Positions 60,001 through 64,000 of a stretch of 64,000 nt of DNA are shown here, piece after piece. The notes below the pieces were generated by a model. That model was not told where the DNA came from. It did not search any database and was given only the letters and a program-made list of their open reading frames with translations. This DNA is from Apostichopus japonicus (lineage: Eukaryota > Echinodermata > Holothuroidea > Aspidochirotida > Stichopodidae): contig NC_092573.1 of the NCBI RefSeq assembly GCF_037975245.1, forward strand, positions 26,567,265 through 26,631,264, in the 5' to 3' direction. The position numbers and the translations under genes are program-made. Each line of letters starts with the position of its first letter. Position 1 is the first letter of the stretch.

Positions 60001-61438
60001 TGAACCTAATTTCTCTCCAACCTGCTTTTAAAAGTATTTTCCTTGATGAAGAGCTTGTGTGACAATAATAATGATCAAAACAGTTGTCATGTTTAGCAAG
60101 ACAGCTCCACCTATTAAAGAAGATATTAATTCAATGGTGAATGCAAACTTTTCATAAATTACTTTTGTCTGCTGTAATCAAACCTATGGCTAGATATATA
60201 ACATGTACAACTCACTTGGAAGAATGACACAGCAGCCTTTGGCTTGACTCTATTTGATTTGAAGAGATCATTACATTTCTGCCAGAACGAGAGTTCATCA
60301 GTAGCAGCATCATCGCCTACCACTTGTGGTGGTGGACGTGATTTGACAAGTTCCTTTTCCACCTAAGACATAAAGAAGTTCAAATTTAGCCCAAACACAA
60401 GAGAGTAAATAAATGTTAATCAAAACAAATATATAGTAAAACAATTAATTCATTTCTTAATAGTAACTATTGCAAACAAAAAAATTGAAAGATTTTAATT
60501 CAACTCCATGATATTATCATTGCTTGAAATTTAAAACAGAAAACTATTTATAACAGAAAACTTGTGTAATAATATTCATGACAAATTTTCCCATTGCATA
60601 CCACACTATTGTAGACTTGTGAATTCTTCATCCCAGTTGTTATGATTAAAATATGTTTTCACCAAGCAATTAGAGTGGTACACTAAATGACACCAGTAAG
60701 AATTGAATTCATTTTCTTTGTAAAGATTTTACAAAGGCTAAAAGTCATTAGCTCACCTGACTGAAGATAAGATTGTCAATGGGTAACCTGGTAAGACGAG
60801 CAAACATTTTTGCTTTGTTGAACTGATTTGAATCTTGTAGCCTCTCCAAGATAAAGGTACACTCAGATTGAAATGATTCCTTCTCACAGCATATCAACTT
60901 GCTGAAATATGTATGTTCTTGAGAAGTATCCTTCAAGATAAGATTCAGCTGGTAAAGTAAACTGTAATCTGGATCTGCCAAGTGCATGTCAAAAAAAAAA
61001 CACAGAAATTTATCGAAAATTAAGTAAAAATTGTCTCCTTCAAAATATGTATTAGCTTGTGGTAGATTATGGAAGTTATGAACTACACTGGTAGCCTGGA
61101 GGTTCAGGTTTTCTGTTCGTCATACATGGGGTACTTATGAACAAGGAATGGTGTGGGAAATAATGGTGGTGGTGGAAATAAGTTTTCTAGTCTCTAACTA
61201 TTCTCCCTCTGTCCAGACTACCAGAAAATAAATGCTTACCTGATGAGGAGACAATTAAGGAGAAGTTGACCTCAGAGAGTAGTTGCAGAAGACTGGACAA
61301 TTCCCAGTGACTGGAACAAGTAGATAACATAAATATTGCAATCTGGTTTGCTGACTGTTGGTACCACTTTAAATTCCCAATCTTGGGTTTGTGAGTTGTT
61401 TCTAGCTGCACCAGTTGAATATTTTCGTATCGCTTACA
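32829..61438 (-). CDS. SPG11: Spatacsin, C-terminal ~919 residues (gene continues past the right edge)
   Basis: Spatacsin is the hereditary spastic paraplegia 11 protein. With spastizin (ZFYVE26) and the AP-5 adaptor it works at late endosomes and lysosomes in autophagic lysosome reformation. Seventeen exons with agreeing GT-AG sites and phases: 61438-61240, 60974-60757, 60362-60216, 59788-59624, 58346-58200, 54752-54455, 49020-48872, 48519-48382, 47897-47783, 45536-45369, 42590-42412, 42133-42029, 41636-41468, 38938-38862, 36075-35926, 33649-33498, 33012-32829 (2760 nt, stop TAG at 32831-32829). Recognised landmarks are ELLIRAHDCFSICCHMEGI, RYSEMTYVFDELRSK, LLDYLKRCEPSDPETYN and the C-terminal KYRIAAEFGFQEI, matching the spatacsin C-terminal domain as recalled. 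Human spatacsin has 2443 residues, so the N-terminal ~60% is missing here. No frameshift or stop was seen, so the gene looks intact. Confidence 0.93.
33498..33649 (-). CDS. SPG11: SPG11 exon p
   Basis: Acceptor CCCCACAG|GCATAC, donor CAGTT|GTAAGT, phase 2 out. Encodes AYIVHEAYGKQFDWSISIYY and VVEKGDFVYFEDYR, the human VAEAYDFVPDW and VILKGDFNYLEEF blocks. Confidence 0.94.
33880..34326 (+). mobile_element. LINE 3' end (CR1/L2-like) in an SPG11 intron
   Basis: The plus strand reads NYGDRAFSVAAPKLWNDLPH then AKSLAIFKKILKTHLLSFSM and a stop, the C-terminus of the same LINE type as at 4541. A T-rich 3' UTR, TTTGGCGCTATATTAAG and an ATT repeat tail follow. Antisense to SPG11. Confidence 0.85.
34690..35765. 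repeat. 40/44-bp minisatellite, about 26 copies
   Basis: Unit AATCATATGTGGTAATATCT then ATTAAATTATTACACGTAGG; longer units have TTTATCT in place of ATCT. The two lengths alternate in higher-order blocks. SPG11 intron between 33649 and 35926. Confidence 0.95.
35926..36075 (-). CDS. SPG11: SPG11 exon o
   Basis: 50 codons, phase 0; acceptor CTTAATAG|GCTGAT, donor CATCAG|GTAAGC. Encodes ADCLRHAERCVQQARLVALQ then LHLLSHG, equivalent to the human CVRQAQHCQRLTKLITLQIHF. Confidence 0.93.
36076..37120. repeat. Intronic dispersed repeat with TGACCT words
   Basis: Degenerate tandem-like copies about 120-200 bp long with CCTCTGTTGACCTTTCACC, GATCCACATACC and TCATCCAAG. No exon. Same family as at 7600-9640, 10880-11050 and 46200-46700. 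Confidence 0.55.
37125..38575. repeat. 74-bp minisatellite, about 19 copies
   Basis: Unit contains AATACCTACAAGTAATTACA, ACTGATATTATAGACTGCAC and AGCCACATCCCTGGTAAGCA. Variants alternate between TATTATAGACTGCAC and TAGTAGAGACTGAAC. SPG11 intron. Confidence 0.95.
38862..38938 (-). CDS. SPG11: SPG11 exon n (77 bp)
   Basis: Acceptor TTTTTGCAG|ATACTA, donor GCAAAG|GTAGGG. Encodes DTNLEVQNSLEEILQDFK then NAAQNYAK, aligned with the human LLLKALTLMLDAAESYAK helix. Too short for simple ORF detection. Confidence 0.9.
39011..40262. repeat. 33-bp minisatellite, about 38 copies
   Basis: Unit GGCTCCTGCTCAAGAGAGGA then TTACCAGCATACT, highly uniform. Because 33 is divisible by three it is open in several frames (11-residue repeats such as QERITSILAPA and REDYQHTGSCS, and LLSRSQYAGNP on the minus strand). 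It lies wholly inside the SPG11 intron between 38938 and 41468, so these frames are not taken as a gene. Confidence 0.95.
40270..41467 (-). other. SPG11 intron, rest
   Basis: AT-rich, no exon seen. It contains a perfect DR1-type motif TGACCTTTGACCT at 41121-41133 within a dispersed repeat copy. Confidence 0.5.
41121..41133 (-). promoter_or_regulatory. DR1-type nuclear-receptor motif
   Basis: Second perfect TGACCTTTGACCT, in an SPG11 intron within the same repeat family. Confidence 0.35.
41468..41636 (-). CDS. SPG11: SPG11 exon m
   Basis: Acceptor GGTTACAG|GATAAC, donor AATGG|GTATAT (phase 1, confirmed by the join to the next exon). Encodes VSLLDYLKRCEPSDPETYNV, the human LLDYIKRCRPGDSEKHN block. 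Confidence 0.93.
42029..42133 (-). CDS. SPG11: SPG11 exon l
   Basis: 35 codons, phase 0; acceptor CCTTCTAG|GTGAGG, donor TCAAAA|GTAAGT. Encodes VRLLLGVARYSEMTYVFDEL, the human GIGRYNEMTYIFDLL block. Confidence 0.95.
42412..42590 (-). CDS. SPG11: SPG11 exon k
   Basis: Acceptor ATACTGCAG|ATGAAA, donor TAATG|GTAGGT. Encodes EVELLIRAHDCFSICCHMEG, the most diagnostic spatacsin motif in the window. Confidence 0.95.
42725..43720. repeat. 41-bp minisatellite, about 24 copies
   Basis: Unit GATGGATACTCCACAGCAAT then GAATGCTATGTATTTATCAAT, with GTTTATCATT and ACTCCAGAGC variants. SPG11 intron between 42590 and 45369, starting about 135 bp from exon k. Confidence 0.95.
43731..45368 (-). other. SPG11 intron, nothing recognised
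   Basis: AT-rich intron sequence; no RNA gene, element or exon recognised on either strand. Confidence 0.5.
45369..45536 (-). CDS. SPG11: SPG11 exon j
   Basis: Acceptor GATACAG|GTGTAG, donor AGCAAG|GTAAGA; phase 1 in and out. Encodes ANLLKLCQNPAVLGNKLMEE, equivalent to the human QLTTLCQDRTLVGMKLLD segment. Confidence 0.92.
45537..47782 (-). other. SPG11 intron with dispersed repeat and G-rich tract
   Basis: 46200-46700 carries the TGACCTTTGACTT-type repeat (46636-46648). 46794-46826 is a G-rich run (GGGCGGGCGGGGGGGGGG) that could form a quadruplex on the plus strand. No exon seen. Confidence 0.5.
47783..47897 (-). CDS. SPG11: SPG11 exon i
   Basis: Acceptor TTTCTACAG|GTAGCA, donor TGCAAG|GTCAGC, phase 1 out. 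Encodes VASFLTELVLSSLQKF and a charged linker. Confidence 0.88.
48382..48519 (-). CDS. SPG11: SPG11 exon h
   Basis: 46 codons, phase 0; acceptor CCTGACAG|GTGTTG, donor AATGAG|GTGAGA. Encodes VLKKTYEEVVNMAP and HRIELAKKFVETNILPDNE, like the human CKRAQAFISTQGLKPD stretch. Confidence 0.9.
48872..49020 (-). CDS. SPG11: SPG11 exon g
   Basis: Acceptor TACATGTAG|TGGTCT, donor AGCAAG|GTGATT. Encodes VSVPTNFMDQNLEQEVEDEV and CCEQIVTCYQISK, matching the human VTVPSS and YCRQVLCLYDLAK segments. Confidence 0.9.
49850..50850. repeat. 66/71-bp minisatellite, about 15 copies
   Basis: Unit CTATAGTTGATACAAATAAA then TGTGTTGTATACAGTATGTC and ACCACCCAATATCACCATCA. A 5-bp longer form has CAGTACAGTGTGTC. Open on both strands because 66 is divisible by three. 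SPG11 intron between 49020 and 54455. Confidence 0.95.
50860..51460 (+). repeat. Dispersed repeat, copies 2 and 3 in tandem
   Basis: Two ~210-bp diverged copies, at 50880-51090 and 51250-51460. They share AATTTGGGCCCACC, GGGGCCCAGAT, ACATGTACCAGCTA, CAACTGTGTACGAAGTTTGG and GTTATTGCAATTTAAA, and are related to 26820-27030. Confidence 0.7.
52000..54015. repeat. 63-bp minisatellite, about 32 copies
   Basis: Unit TCAGACTATACTATACATTA then GTCAGAGTGATGCCCTCCTA and GTAAGTGACTGCTATAATAT. Open as a 21-residue repeat on the plus strand. Many units read CCGGTAAGTGACT or CTAGTAAGTGACT, a consensus 5' splice site, but on the strand opposite to SPG11. Confidence 0.95.
54016..54454 (-). other. SPG11 intron end, nothing recognised
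   Basis: A 77-codon plus-strand open frame at 54194-54427 has no recognised family and no supporting signals. Confidence 0.45.
54455..54752 (-). CDS. SPG11: SPG11 exon f
   Basis: 99 codons plus one base. Acceptor GATTTCAG|CAATTG, donor AAGTG|GTAAGC, chosen over an alternative GTAAGT seven bases earlier because only phase 1 joins the next exon in frame. Encodes LNSILSKLLQRGCVNQAHHL, equivalent to the human LIGRLLDDGCVHEA stretch. Confidence 0.9.
55080..56560. repeat. 47-49-bp minisatellite, about 30 copies
   Basis: Unit AACATTTGGAAGACAGTTTA then TAAATGATACCAGTAAGGAC and AACCCTTAT, with TTTTATGGAAGATACC variants. It shares the word GATACCAGTAA with the neighbouring 55-bp array. SPG11 intron between 54752 and 58200. 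Confidence 0.95.
56640..58199 (-). repeat. 55-bp minisatellite starting at a splice donor, about 28 copies
   Basis: On the plus strand the unit is AATGAACCAATGCTCACAGC, CTGACTTTAATGATACCAGT, AATATAAGTATTAGC. On the minus (gene) strand each unit holds GTGAGCATTGGTTCATTGC, which is the same sequence as the real donor of exon e (GTGAGCATTGGTTAATTGC at 58199 downward). Confidence 0.95.
58200..58346 (-). CDS. SPG11: SPG11 exon e (donor lies at the edge of a minisatellite)
   Basis: 49 codons, phase 0; acceptor TTCTGGCAG|CTAGCA, donor GAGGAG|GTGAGCATTGG. The product is acidic and low in hydrophobics (ERRSKSNDEDLNCSEE), as in the variable linker of spatacsin. The first intron base is also the first base of the 55-bp array at 56640-58199. 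Confidence 0.85.
58347..59623 (-). repeat. SPG11 intron with two copies of a ~115-bp repeat
   Basis: GTGTGTCGCAGACTCCTCCT at 58857 and GTGTGTCGCAAACTCCTCCT at 59152 head two related copies ending TGATGATGTCATA. Between them are two DR1-type sequences (59099-59110 and 59115-59127). No exon seen. Confidence 0.6.
59624..59788 (-). CDS. SPG11: SPG11 exon d
   Basis: 55 codons, phase 0; acceptor TTGTTTCAG|AACTGG, donor AAAAG|GTATGA. Encodes STEKAFILHLAYEWMKKV and LEREMWTWRLKVEAEK, a helical repeat region. Confidence 0.9.
60216..60362 (-). CDS. SPG11: SPG11 exon c
   Basis: 49 codons, phase 0 both ends; acceptor TGTCTTAG|GTGGAA, donor TTCCAA|GTGAGT. Contains LSFWQKCNDLFKSNRVKPKA followed by AVSFF, equivalent to the human FWKKCHENF and KAASSFF stretch. 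Confidence 0.92.
60757..60974 (-). CDS. SPG11: SPG11 exon b
   Basis: Acceptor CTTGGCAG|ATCCAG, donor GTCAG|GTGAGC. Encodes DPDYSLLYQLNLIL, then ICCEKESFQ and NKAKMFARLTRLPIDNLIF. The last piece corresponds to the recalled human segment around AELAGLPVDN. Confidence 0.9.
61240..61438 (-). CDS. SPG11: SPG11 exon a
   Basis: Acceptor TATCTTCAG|TGTAAG, donor CATCAG|GTAAGC, phase 0 in and 1 out. Encodes 66 residues beginning CKRYENIQLVQLETTH, with a leucine-rich helical stretch (WELSSLLQLLSEVNF). Confidence 0.85.
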
Positions 61439-62289
61439 CTGAAGATATGGAAGAATATGTAAACTATATGTTGGAAAATTAGTTGATTGAAAACATAAAT
61501 TGACAAATTACCATCCAAACCTGACATTTGAACTCATCACCATGTTGAATAAAGGGAGCCTCTATGATTGATTCAATGCTGATCAACAACCATTGTCATT
61601 GTTATTTCAGAACAGGAACAAATGTTAACATCCTATTGTGTCATGCAATACTTGTCCTAGCCCCCAGGACAATTTCACAGCCACAGACCGACACAAAACT
61701 TTATGTTGAGTGATGTAGTGTTCTATTAAGCTAATAGAGTAACAGAACTTTTCAATTGATGCTTTGATTAAAACATATCAATTTCTGGGAAATAGAACTT
61801 CAGGCTTGTTCTAATTAAATTTAGTGATGACATCTTGTAACGTACCTTTGTCTTAACAACATACTAAGTTTTAATTTGTGGAATAAAAAGCTATAGTTAT
61901 AGCAGCTGTTGGACTGGATGTTTTATGCAAAACCCAAAACAACCATATTATCCACAACACTGTGACTAACAAAGCAGCACAAATCGAACTGTCTTTCTCA
62001 TGGCTTTATTAAATTAAGTTTATTAACATTATCAGCATTTTACACATATTAACAGAAAAATATTCATTAATGGTATAAAAGTTTTGCATCTGCCATTAAA
62101 ACGACCACGGACAGGATCTTGACTCCCTTGAGTGTGTGTCTTCATGCAGTGATGGTACTGTAAGCATTTTTTATCCACAGGTATCAAAACACATCACCCC
62201 ATGCACACTGACATATGCTCCCTCACAGTGTCAAAACATATCATCACCAAACAAACTGCAACAAGGAAACCCTGATGTTTATTATTCAA

Positions 62290-63870
62290 ATTAGTCAAAT
62301 ACAATGTTGTGTCTAACATCAGTGTCATGAATGGCTCCTTGGATATGAAGCAATACTACTTGGTCAAATTCAATGTTGTTTCTAAAATCAGTGTCATGAA
62401 TGGCTCCTTGGATATGAAGCAATACTACTTGGTCAAATTCAATGTTGTGTCTAAAATTAGTGTCATGTATGGCTCCTTGGATATGAAGCAATACTACTTG
62501 GTAAGGTTCAATGTTGTGTCTAACATCAGTGTCATGAATGGCTCTTTGGATATGTAGCAATACTACTTGGTCAAAATTCAATGTTGTCTAACATCAGTGT
62601 CATGAATGGCTCCTTGGATATGAAGCAATACTACTTGGTCAAATTCAATGTTGTGTCTAACATCAGTGTCATGAATGGCTCCTTGGATATGAAGCAATAC
62701 TACTTGGTCAAATTCAATGTTGTGTCTAAACTCAGTGTCATGTATGGCTCCTTGGATATGAAGCAATACTACTTGGTAAGGTTCAATGTTGTGTCTAACA
62801 TCAGTGTCATGAATGGCTCCTTGGAAATGAAGCAATACTACTTGGTCAAATTCAATTTTGTGTTTAACATCAGTGTCATGAATGGCTCCTTGGATATGAA
62901 GCAATACTACTTGGTCAAATTCAATGTTGTGTCTAAAATCAGTGTCAAGAATGGCTCCTTGGATATGAAGCAATACTACTTGGTCAAATTCAATGTTGTG
63001 TCTAACATCAGTGTCAAGAATGGCTCCTTGGATATGAAGCAATACTACTTGGTCAAATTCAATTTTGTGTCTAACATCAGTGTCATGAATGGCTCCTTGG
63101 ATATGAAGCAATACTACTTGGTCAAATTCAATGTTGTGTCTAACATCAGTGTCAAGAATGGCTCCTTGGATATGAAGCAATACTACTTGGTCAAATTCAA
63201 TGTTGTGTCTAACATCAGTGTCAAGAATGGCTCCTTGGATATGAAGCAATACTACTTGGTCAAATTCAATGTTGTCTAACATCAGTGTCATGAATGGCTC
63301 CTTGGATATGAAGCAATACTACTTGGTCAAATTCAATGTTGTGTCTAACATCAGTGTCATGAATGGCTCCTTGGATACGAAGCAATACTACTTGGTAAGG
63401 TTTAATATGAAAGGCTCCTTGGATATGAAGCAATACTACTTGGTCAAATTCAATGTTGTGTCTAAAATCAGTTTCATGAATGGCTCCTTGGATATGAAGT
63501 AATACTACTTGGTAAGGTTCAATGTTGTGTCTTACATCAGTGTCATGAATGGCTCCTTCGCTATGAAGCAATATTACTTGGTCAAATTCAATGTTGTGTC
63601 ATGAATGGCTCCTTGGATATGAAGCAACACTACTTGGTCAAATTCAATGTTGTCTAACATCAGTGTCATGAATGGCTCCTTGGATATGAAGCAATACTAC
63701 TTGGTCAAATTCAATGTTGTGTCTAACATCAGTGTCATGAATGGCTCCTTGGATACGAAGCAATACTACTTGGTCAAATTCAATGTTGTCTTACATCAGT
63801 TTCATGAATGGCTCCTTAGATATGAAGCAATACTACTTGGTAAGGTTCAATGTAAAGTCATGAAATGGAT
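62290..63870. repeat. 69-bp minisatellite, about 23 copies
   Basis: Unit TCAATGTTGTGTCTAACATC, AGTGTCATGAATGGCTCCTT, GGATATGAAGCAATACTACT, TGGTCAAAT. Open in one frame on each strand as a 23-residue repeat, broken by length variants. Intron between the right-edge exon and 61438. 61439-62289 shows nothing recognised. Confidence 0.95.
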
Positions 63871-63950
63871 GATCTGATATGGAACATGTCATTGATGTTT
63901 CCTCATTTCTTACAAAATGAAACTACAAATAACAGTATTGGTAAGGCTAC

Positions 63951-64000
63951 CTTTTGTATTGCTGACTGGAAGGAATCCAAGTGGTCTTTTGCTGCAGTTA
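63951..64000 (-). CDS. SPG11: Probable SPG11 exon cut by the right edge
   Basis: The minus strand reads AAKDHLDSFQSAIQK then a donor AAAAG|GTAGCC. Phase 0 matches the phase-0 start of the next exon at 61438. Only 50 bases are visible, and an AG inside the segment could be its acceptor, so the 5' limit is unknown. Confidence 0.5.

Noticed and set aside
62291-63877. Long open frames of about 230 codons on both strands
   Set aside because: They come from the 69-bp minisatellite. Frames switch at each unit-length variant and no non-repeat coding part is attached.

Overview
This is a window of animal nuclear DNA. It has spliced genes with GT-AG introns, low coding density, many DNA-transposon and LINE remnants, and long minisatellites. 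The transposon mix (hAT-like elements with CAGTGGCG termini, a Mutator-like element, CR1/L2-like LINE tails) and the protein divergence suggest a marine invertebrate, possibly an echinoderm. That assignment is inference.

Two genes were recognised, both on the minus strand, and rebuilt exon by exon with consistent splice phases. (1) DOLK, dolichol kinase: seven coding exons from 14470 (start ATG) down to 555. The C-terminal third runs off the left edge. (2) SPG11, spatacsin: seventeen exons from 61438 to the stop codon at 32829, plus a probable exon cut by the right edge. This is the C-terminal ~919 residues, including the whole conserved spatacsin C-terminal region. The gene's 5' part lies beyond position 64000.

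Layout. 1-14470: DOLK exons, with introns holding private minisatellites (50, 28 and 46 bp units), a LINE 3' end, a tRNA-like SINE head, a U2-snRNA-like element and hAT-type elements. 14502-22019: one 7.5 kb Mutator-like element with 9-bp target duplications and terminal inverted repeats. It is inserted 22 bp upstream of the DOLK ATG and carries a decayed transposase and a minisatellite built from its own terminal sequence. 22030-32700: intergenic, with nested hAT-type insertions (several with exact 8-bp target duplications), a second U2-like element and a large nested palindrome. 31600-32760: a 40-bp minisatellite just downstream of the SPG11 stop. 32829-64000: SPG11, where most long introns hold their own minisatellite (40/44, 74, 33, 41, 66, 63, 48, 55 and 69 bp units). 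One of these starts at the first base of an intron and repeats the 5' splice site. Several arrays have periods divisible by three, so they give long open frames that are not genes.

The genes do unrelated jobs: DOLK makes dolichyl phosphate for glycosylation at the ER, and SPG11 acts in lysosome and autophagy maintenance. The main points of interest are the transposon at the DOLK 5' end, the U2-headed repeat family and the intron-specific minisatellites.
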